Assembly (NCBI GenBank): GCA_900771335.1
Contig: CAAGNP010000036.1
Location: 50,505 to 114,504, forward strand
Origin: Rikenellaceae bacterium
GTDB taxonomy: Bacteria; Bacteroidota; Bacteroidia; Bacteroidales; UBA932
DNA: 64,000 nt
Direction: 5' to 3'
This document shows, one piece after another, positions 8,220 to 17,086 of the stretch (position 1 is the first letter of the stretch; each line of letters opens with the position of its first letter). A model generated the notes under the pieces. That model was not told the origin of the DNA. It searched no databases and worked only from the letters and a program-made list of their open reading frames with translations. The translations under genes were made by a program, and so were the position numbers.

Positions 8220-9596
8220 TTAGTTCTCAGGGGCAAACATAGGGTCCCAAGGTGGGAGCATAACTGGTTTCTGCTCCAATAGTTTGAGGATTTTCGCAGG
8301 AACATATTTTTTGTCCACCACCAATCTGAACATATACTCATCGAACCATTCATCTGTCATAATGAGGTGTCCTTTGTAGCCGCTCATACCCCATGAGTTC
8401 TCCACCATCCATTTTTTGGGCTTCCCATTCTCATCCAGATCCACTGCCATAAGTGTCATAGCGTGAGATGATCCACTTGCCCCGGTGAGGATCCTCTCCC
8501 TCTTGTCCATTCCGAACTCTGTCCCCATCAAAGAGCCATAATCATAATAATTCACATCTAGGATACCTTTCTCCCTGTTGTAGAATTTGCCAACATCGCA
8601 AGAGAAGTACATCATGGTACTGTCCTTAATGGATGCAATGGCCATCTCTTTGATATCTTCTATAGGGAGGTTTACATACACCCAGTTCTTGCCATCATAT
8701 TGGTGACGGTCATACTCTATCTCATACACTTTGTAATATTCACGTGTAGGGTCGTTCATAAGAAGAACATAACTATTGATAAGGTCCTTGCCGATATATT
8801 CGTCATAGAAAGACTTTGGGGTATATTTCTTGGTGCTTACAGGCTTGCCTGCAGCATTGTACATAGTCCATGTAAACTCTGTTGGCGGCTCACCCAGATT
8901 CAGCACCAGGAATCTGTAAATGAATGACAACATCTCCATCTTACGGGCCTCCAGCCTCTTCATATCACCTTTCATCTCCCTCAGTTCCAGACCGAACTCC
9001 TTGAGTTTCAAATTCAGAAGATTTGACATCCTCGAAGTGTTGTTGCTTGAGTATGTCTCAGGCATAACCTCCTTGGGGACAAGTCCATATTTGGTGATAA
9101 GATCCGAAACACCGGTAAACTGGCCGCCATCACCAAGTGCATGCTTGAACAGCCAATCCACTTTTCTGTCATCAGATGGGAGATTTTTTGTGTCGATAAT
9201 CCCCTGTAGGAAAAGGTTGGATTTCTCAAGCTGGTCCCAGAAGAAATTGTAGTTCTGCGAGAACTCGAATGGACCCATGCCGTATTTCTCAATCATCTCG
9301 GCCCTTAGGACATTCATACCGGTAAAGAGCCAGCATCTTCCGCTTGACTCCTGATTAGAAATACCTTTAGACTTCACTTTATGTGAGAAATAGGTATCAA
9401 TATTGGCTTGGCTGTCGAGATTTACAGCCAGCTTGTTGATATCATTCCTGCTTATTGCATTGCGAAGAGCCAACTCCTCAGGTGTACCCTTGTACCCCTC
9501 CTTGATCTTGGCAAGGGACTCAGCAGAGATTCCCCCCTGCGCAAACGCCGACAAACCGAGAGCCAGCGCCATAATTGTAGTAAATACTCTTTTCAT
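8220..9596 (-). CDS. Secreted C1 family cysteine peptidase (bleomycin hydrolase/aminopeptidase C type)
   Basis: A 458-residue papain-fold aminopeptidase with an N-terminal signal peptide (MKRVFTTIMALALGLSAFAQ), so it is predicted to act in the periplasm or outside, unlike the cytoplasmic PepC of Firmicutes. Catalytic residues are visible: Gln82 and Cys88 in NQESSGRCWLF, His378 in GSSHAMTL and Asn400 in VENSWGM. The long insert between Cys and His is typical of bleomycin hydrolases. Probable role: release of amino acids from peptides, in line with the other peptidases in this window. It is followed by the acpP promoter. Confidence 0.93.
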   Translation of the reverse strand: MKRVFTTIMALALGLSAFAQGGISAESLAKIKEGYKGTPEELALRNAISRNDINKLAVNLDSQANIDTYFSHKVKSKGISNQESSGRCWLFTGMNVLRAEMIEKYGMGPFEFSQNYNFFWDQLEKSNLFLQGIIDTKNLPSDDRKVDWLFKHALGDGGQFTGVSDLITKYGLVPKEVMPETYSSNNTSRMSNLLNLKLKEFGLELREMKGDMKRLEARKMEMLSFIYRFLVLNLGEPPTEFTWTMYNAAGKPVSTKKYTPKSFYDEYIGKDLINSYVLLMNDPTREYYKVYEIEYDRHQYDGKNWVYVNLPIEDIKEMAIASIKDSTMMYFSCDVGKFYNREKGILDVNYYDYGSLMGTEFGMDKRERILTGASGSSHAMTLMAVDLDENGKPKKWMVENSWGMSGYKGHLIMTDEWFDEYMFRLVVDKKYVPAKILKLLEQKPVMLPPWDPMFAPEN

Positions 9597-9623
9597 ATTT
9601 CACGGATTATATTCTATACAAAT

Positions 9624-10487
9624 TTAAAAAATTTTTCCAATAAATGAAGCGAGGGCGGTGGGTATATCGAACTCACCCAGAAGAGAAGCTGTACGGAAAC
9701 CGGCGTTTCCATTGACCTCGCATACCAGGAACTCCGGGAACTTTCCCCCACCAAAGAGGATATCCACCCCTGCAAAATCGAGTCCCAACACATTGGCAGC
9801 CCTCACAGCCAAATCTGACGCAGCGGCAGGGAGCTCCACAGATAGAGCATTGCCCCCCTGGGCAAAATTCGATTTGAAACTGGATGGATTGCTCCGCAAT
9901 GTATGTCCTACCACCTCTCCTCCGATGACCCACACCCTCAAATCTCTCCCCCTGCTGGTGGAGATATACTCCTGAAACATCACCCTTGCACCCTCCTCAA
10001 GGAGTGGCGAAGAGTCGCAATAGCTCTTCGCTGCAATATAATCCTCCTCGCACTCAAGGAGGAATACATCCTCACCTTTGGAGCCCATAGAGAGCTTCAT
10101 CACCACCGGTTCACCCGAGAAATCTCCCCCCAACTCACCCCACGACGGATAACCGCTACTGTAAAGAAGTGTCCTTGGGGTGGCAATTCCACCCTCCTCC
10201 AAGGCTCTGACCGTCTCAATCTTATCCCTGCAGAGCTCCATTGAAGCGGTAGAATTGACCACTCTGACCCCTTGATTCTCGAACCATTGGGAAAGGGTGG
10301 AGTTGTACCCCCTCATCACCACAGCATCTGGCTTGGGAAGGGACTCTATACCCGGAATGGTACCGTCTTCCCCCCAGAATTGGATATCCACCTCCATCCC
10401 ATACTTGGCAAAGCTCTCAGAGAACCACCCGAAGGCATTCGAGGAGCGTGGGGTTGTGGCTGGGTATAGGAATAAGACTTTTTTCAT
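9624..10487 (-). CDS. RimK-like ATP-grasp ligase
   Basis: A 287-residue ATP-grasp protein: pre-ATP-grasp region at residues 1-80, ATP-binding segment VVMKLSMGSKGEDVFLL near 130-146, FQEYISTSRGRDLRVWVIGG near 175, and the metal-binding end CEVNGNAGF. The closest known types are RimK and related carboxylate-amine ligases that add amino acids to proteins, peptides or cofactors. The substrate cannot be told from sequence. Its start is 14 bases from that of the divergent prdX-like gene. Confidence 0.85.
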   Translation of the reverse strand: MKKVLFLYPATTPRSSNAFGWFSESFAKYGMEVDIQFWGEDGTIPGIESLPKPDAVVMRGYNSTLSQWFENQGVRVVNSTASMELCRDKIETVRALEEGGIATPRTLLYSSGYPSWGELGGDFSGEPVVMKLSMGSKGEDVFLLECEEDYIAAKSYCDSSPLLEEGARVMFQEYISTSRGRDLRVWVIGGEVVGHTLRSNPSSFKSNFAQGGNALSVELPAAASDLAVRAANVLGLDFAGVDILFGGGKFPEFLVCEVNGNAGFRTASLLGEFDIPTALASFIGKIF

Positions 10488-10489
10488 TG

Positions 10490-10497
10490 TACCTTTG
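10490..10497 (+). promoter_or_regulatory. -7 promoter element TACCTTTG for the prdX-like gene
   Basis: It lies in the 14-bp gap between two divergent start codons and ends 4 bases before the ATG at 10502, implying a leaderless or nearly leaderless transcript. No equivalent element is seen for the minus-strand gene. Confidence 0.55.
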
Positions 10498-10501
10498 CGT
10501 T

Positions 10502-11023
10502 ATGGAATCGATCGAACGTAGACAAATTGTATTGGACAAACTCAATGAGTGGGGATTTGACTTCAAACTTTATGAACATCCGCCACTCCCAACTATAGAA
10601 CTGGCATTGGACTATTGGACCGAATGCTGCAAAGAGGAGGACGCAGTGCACTGCAAGAACCTCTTCTTCCGCAATCACAAGGGGAACAAACACTATCTTG
10701 TGATCATCGAATGCCACAAAACCCTCCCTATTCACGACCTTGAGAAGGTACTTCACCAAGGAAAACTCTCTTTTGCTTCCCCTGAGAGGATGGAGAGATG
10801 CCTCGGCACTACCCCTGGCTCTGTGTCACTGTTCGGTCTGATCAATGACCCTGAGAAAAAGGTAAAACTCTTCCTCGACAAAGATTTGATGGAAGCGGGT
10901 CATATCAGCTTCCACCCAAATGACAATACAGCTACTGCCGTAATCCCCAACTCAGACTTCCGCCGCTTTTTGGAATTATGGGGTGGAGAGTATGAGTTGC
11001 TGGATCTTGACAATATAGCCTAA
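10502..11023 (+). CDS. Prolyl-tRNA synthetase-associated editing domain protein (YbaK/PrdX family)
   Basis: A 173-residue stand-alone protein of the YbaK/ProX family, which hydrolyses mis-aminoacylated tRNA(Pro), typically Ala-tRNA(Pro). Seen are YEHPPLPTIE near residue 22, CKNLFFRNHKGNKHYLVI near residue 55 (the KNLF core) and the glycine loop GTTPGSVSLFGL near residue 108. The start chosen is ATG 10502, because the sequence before it does not resemble the family and a promoter ends 4 bases upstream. Its stop codon directly abuts that of the convergent GDSL hydrolase gene. Confidence 0.9.
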   Translation: MESIERRQIVLDKLNEWGFDFKLYEHPPLPTIELALDYWTECCKEEDAVHCKNLFFRNHKGNKHYLVIIECHKTLPIHDLEKVLHQGKLSFASPERMERCLGTTPGSVSLFGLINDPEKKVKLFLDKDLMEAGHISFHPNDNTATAVIPNSDFRRFLELWGGEYELLDLDNIA

Positions 11024-12103
11024 CTATTTCTTAAGGTATTTCTTGAATGTCTCGGCCATCCTCAAGAAACCGAGGTCGGTGAAGTGCGCCCCATCTACAG
11101 AGTGCTCATCATCTGTACCCACATACCCTTTGGCAGGGATATACCTGAGATTTTTATGCCCCTCCTTGCGAAGCTGCTTGTATAGGTCTGACCAAAGCTG
11201 GTTCTTCTCCACAAGGTCTTTCGCTGTCCTTTGGTTAATGTGTCTGTCTGTAAACTCTACATTTTCGACCATATAGATAGTCACATTAGGACGCTCCTTG
11301 GCCAATGTGGACATAAAATGGTATGCAGAGTCCTTTATTATCTGCTGAGTGCAGTTTGGAAGACAGTTGATTACATATTTCTGTGCATCCACCCTCATAA
11401 TGGCCTCAAGGATAGATTTGTCCATACGGGCATTGCCACTGAAACCAAGATTGATGGTCTCGCAATCAAACCAGCGGCCCAAAATATTGGAGTATGTCAT
11501 ACCGGGACGTGAAGCACATCCGCCCTGGGTGATGCTTGTACCATAGAATACTATAGGTTTGGCACTTTTGAACTTCTCCACTTTTGGTGCAGAGAGTGTA
11601 GATGTAGAGTCGACACCGATCTCAAGCTTTACCACTCCGTCATAAAGGGGAAGGTATGCCAGAAACTCCCTTTCGGTACCGTCGCCGTTACGATAGAAGA
11701 TATTGCGTGACTCTTTGCCGTTAGGCTGTGCAGTACCGACGTGTTTCCACTGACCTTCCACGAGGGTGTAAAGGTCGATACCCCTGATACCTGTTCCAGG
11801 CATATGGGCCATATTGAAATTATTAAGAAGGGTCCATTGGGCACCCATACATTTGGCATTTGATGAGAATCTGATAGCCAGACCTGCAGAATTAAGACCC
11901 AAATCCCATAAAGCCTTACGGGTCTGGTCCTTCAAATCTGCAGGGAGGCGTGAGTAACGCATCTCGGTGTTGTCAAATCCCTGATTGATAAGGACAGCAA
12001 ACTCCTCTGCATCTGTATACACAAGCTCAGACGCTTTCTGAGCAAAGGCAGCAGACATAGCCGCCAACATACATAGAACGAGTAAAAAACCTCTTTTGAT
12101 CAT
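11024..12103 (-). CDS. Exported SGNH/GDSL-family hydrolase with GxDLY domain
   Basis: A 359-residue secreted protein (signal peptide MIKRGFLLVLCMLAAMSAAFAQ). The N-terminal domain carries the GxDLY signature (GIRGIDLYTLVEGQW, about residue 115). The C-terminal domain is an SGNH hydrolase: catalytic Ser in YGTSITQGG, Gly in GFSGNARMD, Asn in INCLPNCT and the DxxH pair in DGAHFTDLGF. Such proteins are esterases or lipases, often acting on acetylated glycans; the substrate is not known here. It lies 15 bases after miaA and is probably co-transcribed. Confidence 0.9.
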   Translation of the reverse strand: MIKRGFLLVLCMLAAMSAAFAQKASELVYTDAEEFAVLINQGFDNTEMRYSRLPADLKDQTRKALWDLGLNSAGLAIRFSSNAKCMGAQWTLLNNFNMAHMPGTGIRGIDLYTLVEGQWKHVGTAQPNGKESRNIFYRNGDGTEREFLAYLPLYDGVVKLEIGVDSTSTLSAPKVEKFKSAKPIVFYGTSITQGGCASRPGMTYSNILGRWFDCETINLGFSGNARMDKSILEAIMRVDAQKYVINCLPNCTQQIIKDSAYHFMSTLAKERPNVTIYMVENVEFTDRHINQRTAKDLVEKNQLWSDLYKQLRKEGHKNLRYIPAKGYVGTDDEHSVDGAHFTDLGFLRMAETFKKYLKK

Positions 12104-12118
12104 ATCTTTAACTTTTAA

Positions 12119-12979
12119 TTATATTTCTCTCCACTCTATCTCAATCCCTTTTCTCTCCATCCCTCTGAACCAGGTCATCTGCCTCTTGGCAAACTGGTGG
12201 ATGGCGATTCTGAGCTTGTCCACCATCTCATCATAAGCGAGCTCTCCGATAAGGTACTGAGTGACAAACTTATACTCCAGACCATAGTACAGAAGGTTTT
12301 CGGCGGGGATTCCGCTATCCAGAAGACCCTTCACCTCCTCCACCATACCCTCCTTCAGCCTCGCTTCCAGACGGGCATCGATCCTCGCATTGCGAACATC
12401 GCGGCTTACTGAGACCCCCACATACTTCACCTCTGAGGGGTCAAATGGGAGTGTTATGTCGGGGGAGACAAAGTCTGGATGCTCATCCTGGTATATCGCT
12501 ATCTCTAGCGCCCTGATGAGCCTTTGCTTGGTGTCGTAGTCTGTAGTGTTGTGAAGATGCTTGTATGATGCAAGTTTCGCCACGAGGGTCTCCATGTCCT
12601 CTTTGTCAAGTGCTGCACGGAGCTCCGGATTTTGAGGAACATCCTGAAGTTTGTAGTCCCTGGTAGCCGCCTCTATATACAAACCTGAACCGCCACACAA
12701 AATTGGGAATTTGCCACGGCTCACCACATCATTGTACGCTTTGATAAAATCTTTCCTGTATCTGAAGATATCGTATTTCTCCCCCGCATCCATAATGTCT
12801 ATAAGGTGGTAAGGGATATCCTCATAATCACCCAGATCCTTTCCTGTACCTATATCCATCCCACGATAGACCTGACGTGAATCGGCAGAGATAATCTCAC
12901 CGTTCATCTCCTTCGCCAGACGGACAGCATATTTAGTCTTTCCCGAAGCGGTCGGGCCCAATACACATAGCAGTTTCAT
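12119..12979 (-). CDS. miaA: tRNA dimethylallyltransferase
   Basis: It transfers a dimethylallyl group to A37 of tRNAs reading UNN codons. The 286-residue protein starts with the P-loop GPTASGKT (residues 8-15), followed by the substrate motifs SADSRQVYRGMDIGTGK and PYHLIDI. The ATG at 12979 is chosen over an in-frame extension to 13255, because the family begins just before the P-loop, the extension runs antisense through smpB, and a TATCTTTG element ends 4 bases before 12979. First gene of miaA-GDSL hydrolase. Confidence 0.96.
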   Translation of the reverse strand: MKLLCVLGPTASGKTKYAVRLAKEMNGEIISADSRQVYRGMDIGTGKDLGDYEDIPYHLIDIMDAGEKYDIFRYRKDFIKAYNDVVSRGKFPILCGGSGLYIEAATRDYKLQDVPQNPELRAALDKEDMETLVAKLASYKHLHNTTDYDTKQRLIRALEIAIYQDEHPDFVSPDITLPFDPSEVKYVGVSVSRDVRNARIDARLEARLKEGMVEEVKGLLDSGIPAENLLYYGLEYKFVTQYLIGELAYDEMVDKLRIAIHQFAKRQMTWFRGMERKGIEIEWREI

Positions 12980-12983
12980 ATCA

Positions 12984-13020
12984 CAAAGATAAGAATATTG
13001 GCAATCTTTTTGTACTTTTG
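12984..13020. promoter_or_regulatory. Back-to-back leaderless promoters for miaA and smpB
   Basis: Minus-strand TATCTTTG (12984-12991) ends 4 bases before the miaA ATG. Plus-strand TACTTTTG (13013-13020) ends 7 bases before the smpB ATG. Both match TAnnTTTG and face outward in a 48-bp gap. No convincing -33 TTTG is seen for either. Confidence 0.6.
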
Positions 13021-13027
13021 CACCAAT

Positions 13028-13483
13028 ATGGCGAGAACAAAAAGTGACATAAACATTAAGAACAAGAAGGCCTCTTTCGAATATGAGTTCATAGAGACTT
13101 TCACTGCGGGAATTGTGCTTAGCGGGACCGAGATCAAATCCATCCGCTCGGGCAAGGCATCTCTCCCTGACAGCTATTGCTATTTTGTGGGGAATGAACT
13201 TTTTGTCAAGAACATGCACGTTGCCGACTACTGGTGGGGAAGCTTCAATAAGCACGACCCCAAACGTGACCGCAAGCTCCTCCTCACCAAAAGGGAGCTC
13301 CGCAAACTCAAACGTGCCTCTCAGGAGAAAGGTATGACCATCGTCACTGTCCGCCTTTTCATAGCAGAGAACGGCTTTGCCAAGCTCGTCATCGCCCTGG
13401 CCCGAGGCAAGAAAGAATACGACAAGCGCCAGTCCATCAAAGAGAAGGACCAGCGCCGCGAATTCGAGAGAGGGGAGTATTAG
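13028..13483 (+). CDS. smpB: SsrA-binding protein SmpB
   Basis: It binds tmRNA and delivers it to stalled ribosomes for trans-translation. The 151-residue protein has the family start (KNKKASFEYEFIETFTAGIV), the core GTEIKSIRSGKASL and the basic C-terminal tail KEYDKRQSIKEKDQRRE. ATG 13028 is chosen because the family begins here and a promoter element ends 7 bases before. No tmRNA gene is visible in the window. It ends 2 bases from the convergent lipoprotein gene. Confidence 0.97.
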   Translation: MARTKSDINIKNKKASFEYEFIETFTAGIVLSGTEIKSIRSGKASLPDSYCYFVGNELFVKNMHVADYWWGSFNKHDPKRDRKLLLTKRELRKLKRASQEKGMTIVTVRLFIAENGFAKLVIALARGKKEYDKRQSIKEKDQRREFERGEY

Positions 13484-13485
13484 CC

Positions 13486-13944
13486 CTATTTGACTATATC
13501 AAACTGATATTTTACTTTTTCTCCGTTCAGATAGTACGCTCTGTCCACCCAGCAGCTATCTGTATCGTGGACTATATTCCTAATGGTGACGGTGTCCTTC
13601 GATGCTCCCCACCAATCGATAATAAGATCTTCATCATCAATCCTTTCTGCACCATCAAACTCCCCAAAATAGATCTTTCCGTTATATATGGAAAATCCGT
13701 ACCAAGTGGGCTCTATCGCTTTGGTCTCCAACTGCTTCAGAGTATATGATTCCCCTCTGAACTTAGCAGTCACCTCGGCATTCAGAATATTCTGACTGTA
13801 GGCCGGATTGAGAAGATTATTTCCATCTTTATCCTTGACGGTAATCTCCACCCCTACAGGGAAAATATCCCAAAAGACCGCCTTTTCCTTACCGCAAGAG
13901 GTGAGCACCAACATTGCAGCCACTATATAAAGAATCTTACGCAT
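13486..13944 (-). CDS. Hypothetical lipoprotein
   Basis: A 152-residue protein with a lipoprotein signal peptide (MRKILYIVAAMLVLTSCGKE; lipid-modified Cys at about residue 17). The body is beta-rich (GVEITVKDKDGNNLLNP, ending in YYLNGEKVKYQFDIVK). I do not recognise a named family. It is the last gene of the minus-strand run methyltransferase-lgt-cysteine desulfidase, 16 bases after the last of these. Confidence 0.75.
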   Translation of the reverse strand: MRKILYIVAAMLVLTSCGKEKAVFWDIFPVGVEITVKDKDGNNLLNPAYSQNILNAEVTAKFRGESYTLKQLETKAIEPTWYGFSIYNGKIYFGEFDGAERIDDEDLIIDWWGASKDTVTIRNIVHDTDSCWVDRAYYLNGEKVKYQFDIVK

Positions 13945-13960
13945 TACCTTTTCAGATAAT

Positions 13961-15256
13961 TTATTTACAAACCATTATATCGAGAATCATATTGTCTGTA
14001 CTCTGCATACCTTTGGAACCGATAGTTCCGAGGTTGCGGATAGTCTTCTCAACATCTTCGTCGATGATGCCGTCATTGGATGAGATACAGATATTTTCAA
14101 GTGCGAGGATAGCCGACTGGACTGAAGAAGAGACACCTGAGGCCACCTTAAGTGCGCACCCCACCTTAGCACCGTCGCAAACCATACCGGTGATATTGCC
14201 CACCATATTCTTTATGGCATATTTTATCTGGTCAACTGTACCCCCTTTCAGCATTACTATGCCGCAAGATGAGCCAGTCGATGCTATAACGCATCCGCAT
14301 AGAGCAGAAAGTTTTCCGAGATATCCCTTGATATGGATGGCAATGAGGTTGCTCAGTACCAGTGCCCTGGCTAGCGATTCGTCATTTGCCTCCAATTCGC
14401 GGGCCGCTGCCACCACCGGCATAGATACTGTGATACCCTGATTGCCGCTGCCTGAGTTTGACATTGCAGGGAGTGTACACCCTGCCATCCTGGCATCGGA
14501 TGCAGCTGCTGTCAGGGCCATGCATGTATTCATAAGGCCTGATCCGAACACCTCGCTATGTCTGTGGTCCAGAATGGTACGGCCAACCCGAAGCCCATAT
14601 TCAAGTTTGAGCCCCTCCTGGGCAAGTGCCATATTCATCCTGGCACCCTCAAGGATAAACTCAATATCTTCATATGGTGCAGTACAGGCAAATTCGTATA
14701 TCTTATCTACTGTAAGCTGATAGTCAAGTGTGGTTTTCTGATTGGCTGCCGCTGCATCATCTCCCCCTTGATTCTGGAGATCAAGGATAACTTTGCCATC
14801 TCCCTCTACATATACTATAGAGTCGTGATTATCAGCAATTATCACTTTGGATGTGTGCTCTCCCCCCTTTGAGCAGCAATGTGCCTCCACATAGAGTTTC
14901 TTCTCTGTATTGGCCAGTGCTATATTGACCCTTTTCTCCTCCACCATCTTCTTTGCAGCTTCCACATCGGCAGGTGCCAAGTCTTTCAGCACCTCCAGTC
15001 CATATGAAGATTTGCCGCATTGGACCGCCAAGGCAGATGCGATATGAAGCCCCACCATTCCGGTGCCGGGGATACCTACCCCCATGCCGTTTTTGAGGAT
15101 GTTGGCACTTACCCTGACATCAACGCTGCAAACCTCACCACCATTTCCTCTAAGTGCTTCGCAACCTTTGGCTACCGCCAATGCTACCGCAATGGGTTCT
15201 GTACAGCCCAAAGCCGGTTTTACCTCTTTTTTTATCAGCTCTATATACTCGTGCAT
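13961..15256 (-). CDS. L-cysteine desulfidase / serine dehydratase alpha-like protein (UPF0597, CyuA type)
   Basis: A 431-residue cytoplasmic protein of the iron-sulfur family that breaks down L-cysteine to pyruvate, ammonia and sulfide. Seen are the N-terminal motif PALGCTEPIAVALA (Cys18, probable cluster ligand), the Gly/Ser-rich motif SNSGSGNQGITVS in the middle, and further Cys in LCGCVIASTGSSCGIVMLKG and MVCDGAKVGCALK, fitting a [4Fe-4S] enzyme. It lies 5 bases after lgt on the same strand. Family is sure; substrate (cysteine versus serine) is inferred. Confidence 0.88.
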   Translation of the reverse strand: MHEYIELIKKEVKPALGCTEPIAVALAVAKGCEALRGNGGEVCSVDVRVSANILKNGMGVGIPGTGMVGLHIASALAVQCGKSSYGLEVLKDLAPADVEAAKKMVEEKRVNIALANTEKKLYVEAHCCSKGGEHTSKVIIADNHDSIVYVEGDGKVILDLQNQGGDDAAAANQKTTLDYQLTVDKIYEFACTAPYEDIEFILEGARMNMALAQEGLKLEYGLRVGRTILDHRHSEVFGSGLMNTCMALTAAASDARMAGCTLPAMSNSGSGNQGITVSMPVVAAARELEANDESLARALVLSNLIAIHIKGYLGKLSALCGCVIASTGSSCGIVMLKGGTVDQIKYAIKNMVGNITGMVCDGAKVGCALKVASGVSSSVQSAILALENICISSNDGIIDEDVEKTIRNLGTIGSKGMQSTDNMILDIMVCK

Positions 15257-15261
15257 AACTT

Positions 15262-16086
15262 TTATTTTTTAACTATTCTGCAAGGGACTTTCCTGACAAA
15301 TGCCATCACCAGAATCGCTATTCCGGCCACAATGAAAGGGACACTAAGCCACTGCCCCATATTCAGAACCATCCCCTGCTCAAAAGCCTCCTGCGGCTCT
15401 TTCACAAACTCTATAAGGAACCTCATTCCGAAAAGGACAATGAAAAATATTCCGAATATCTCCGCTCTGTAGAGCTTGTCCAGTCTCTTGTAGTACAGGA
15501 GCAACAGTGATATTCCCAAGATGAAGTAGCTCAGTGCCTCGTAGAGCTGGGTAGGATGCTTGGGAACAGTCTCCCCTCGAAGGGTAAAGACAAATCCCCA
15601 TGGAAGATCTGTAGGATTGCCGTAAATCTCTGAGTTGCAGAGGTTACCCAAGCGGATAAGGCATCCGGCAAAACATGTGGCGATCACCACTCTGTCCACT
15701 ACCCACCAGAAATCGAAGCCCACCTTCTTACCATACTTTTTGGCATACCAGTAAATGGCTATCACACAACCAATAGCCCCTCCATGCGAAGCCAGACCCC
15801 CCTCCCATACTTTAAGTATTTCTACAGGCTGGGCTAGGTAGTACCATGGATCATAAAAGAGACAGTGTCCCAGACGGGCACCTACCAATGTACCTATAAA
15901 CAGGGCATAAAGGAGGGGTTCCAGAAGGGTTTCGCTGACACCCTCCCTCTTATAGAATTGCTTTACAATCCAATATCCGAGCGGATAGAGACCGGCCACA
16001 AAGAGGAGAGAATAGTACCTCAACTCAAGTGGTCCCAATTTGAAAATAACGGGATCCAGATCCCAAACTACCGATAAAAAATCCAT
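15262..16086 (-). CDS. lgt: Prolipoprotein diacylglyceryl transferase
   Basis: Inner-membrane enzyme that adds diacylglycerol to the lipobox Cys of lipoproteins. Length is 274 residues with several transmembrane helices. The signature RLGNLCNSEIYGNPT is present, as are HGGAIGC and HPTQLYEA. It is needed for the many lipoproteins here (SusD, GldH, DUF4270, efflux adaptor). It sits 6 bases after the methyltransferase gene in a minus-strand operon. Confidence 0.96.
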   Translation of the reverse strand: MDFLSVVWDLDPVIFKLGPLELRYYSLLFVAGLYPLGYWIVKQFYKREGVSETLLEPLLYALFIGTLVGARLGHCLFYDPWYYLAQPVEILKVWEGGLASHGGAIGCVIAIYWYAKKYGKKVGFDFWWVVDRVVIATCFAGCLIRLGNLCNSEIYGNPTDLPWGFVFTLRGETVPKHPTQLYEALSYFILGISLLLLYYKRLDKLYRAEIFGIFFIVLFGMRFLIEFVKEPQEAFEQGMVLNMGQWLSVPFIVAGIAILVMAFVRKVPCRIVKK

Positions 16087-16092
16087 ATTGTC

Positions 16093-17001
16093 CTATCTTT
16101 CCAATCTTGTAAATACGCTCAAAGGGAGTGATCTCCCGAAATTGTCATTGAGCATAAGCTCTCCCGAAGTCCTCTTCCCAGTATCACCCACAGCACATTT
16201 TACCAGGGTGTCCGCCAACATAGCCGAGTAACCGTTCGAGTAGAGATTGAGCACCATGAAACTATGCTCGGGAGCAAGTATCCTGCTGCACCCCTGGAGA
16301 AGTTCATAGAGACACTCGTCAAGTTTCCACTTCTCCCCGTCAGGGCCGTGGCCGTAGGCGGGGGGGTCAAGGATAAGCCCATTGTATGTGTTACCCCTTT
16401 TGGCCTCCCTCTTCACAAATTTGAGGGCATCCTCGACCACCCAACGGATATTGTCGAGTTTCGAGAATTCCATATTGCCCCTGGCCCAGGTAACCACCTG
16501 TCTGACTGAGTCAAGGTGGGTAACATCAGCCCCTGCACATTTGGCCGCAAGTGAAGCAGCTCCGGTGTATGCGAAGAGATTCAACACCTTCGGAGGTGCA
16601 GACATCTCTCCCTTAAGCCTCTTGACCTGAGATGAGATATAATCCCAGTTTGGGGCCTGCTCAGGGAAGACACCCACATGTTTGAAAGAGGTCAAACCCA
16701 GACGGAGCTTGAAAGATGATGGTCCATTGTAACTTATGAGCCATTGCTCAGGCATTTTTTTGAGCATGGTCCATGTGCCGCTATCCTCTTTGCCGGCCTT
16801 GCCGAAACCGGCTCCGGTAGTGAATTTGGTATGGGCTCTCGCTGACCACTCTTTATCACTCAAAGCCTTGTCCCACAAAGCCTTAGGCTCAGGGCGGGCC
16901 AAAATAAACTGTCCAAAACGCTCGAGCTTTTCGAAGTTGCCCGAGTCTATCAATTCGTAATCCTTCCAGGAAGGTGATGGTGCTTGTAGTATCATAATCA
17001 A
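16093..17001 (-). CDS. Class I SAM-dependent methyltransferase (RlmI-like, PF10672 type)
   Basis: A 302-residue protein with a Rossmann methyltransferase core: VLNLFAYTGAASLAAKCAGA (about 130-150, SAM-binding), THLDSVRQVVTWARGNMEFS and the catalytic DPPAYGHGPDG near residue 215. The pattern matches methyltransferases related to 23S rRNA m5C enzymes (RlmI/RlmK), but the usual N-terminal PUA domain is missing. The target is uncertain, probably rRNA. A second in-frame ATG at 16995 is a possible start. Confidence 0.85.
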   Translation of the reverse strand: MIMILQAPSPSWKDYELIDSGNFEKLERFGQFILARPEPKALWDKALSDKEWSARAHTKFTTGAGFGKAGKEDSGTWTMLKKMPEQWLISYNGPSSFKLRLGLTSFKHVGVFPEQAPNWDYISSQVKRLKGEMSAPPKVLNLFAYTGAASLAAKCAGADVTHLDSVRQVVTWARGNMEFSKLDNIRWVVEDALKFVKREAKRGNTYNGLILDPPAYGHGPDGEKWKLDECLYELLQGCSRILAPEHSFMVLNLYSNGYSAMLADTLVKCAVGDTGKRTSGELMLNDNFGRSLPLSVFTRLER

Positions 17002-17011
17002 AAACTGACTT

Positions 17012-17019
17012 CAAAGATA
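17012..17019 (-). promoter_or_regulatory. -7 promoter element TATCTTTG for the methyltransferase-lgt operon
   Basis: It matches TAnnTTTG on the minus strand, 10 bases before the ATG at 17001. Confidence 0.5.
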
Positions 17020-17042
17020 GGTTATTTTTGGCACTTTTTTAG

Positions 17043-17050
17043 TACTTTTG
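17043..17050 (+). promoter_or_regulatory. -7 promoter element TACTTTTG for pgk
   Basis: It matches TAnnTTTG on the plus strand, 36 bases before the pgk ATG. A second overlapping candidate (TATTTTTG, 17023-17030) lies just upstream, so the gene may have two start sites. Confidence 0.5.
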
Positions 17051-17086
17051 CGGCTGAATATAGAGTAAAACAAAATTTGAAGTAAA

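Noticed and set aside
12980..13255. In-frame N-terminal extension of MiaA by 92 residues
   Set aside because: The extension is antisense to smpB, shows no family similarity, and the normal start lies 8 codons before the P-loop with a promoter element just upstream.
13914..14441. 175-codon plus-strand frame
   Set aside because: Antisense to the cysteine desulfidase gene and the lipoprotein start; composition is that of a shadow frame.
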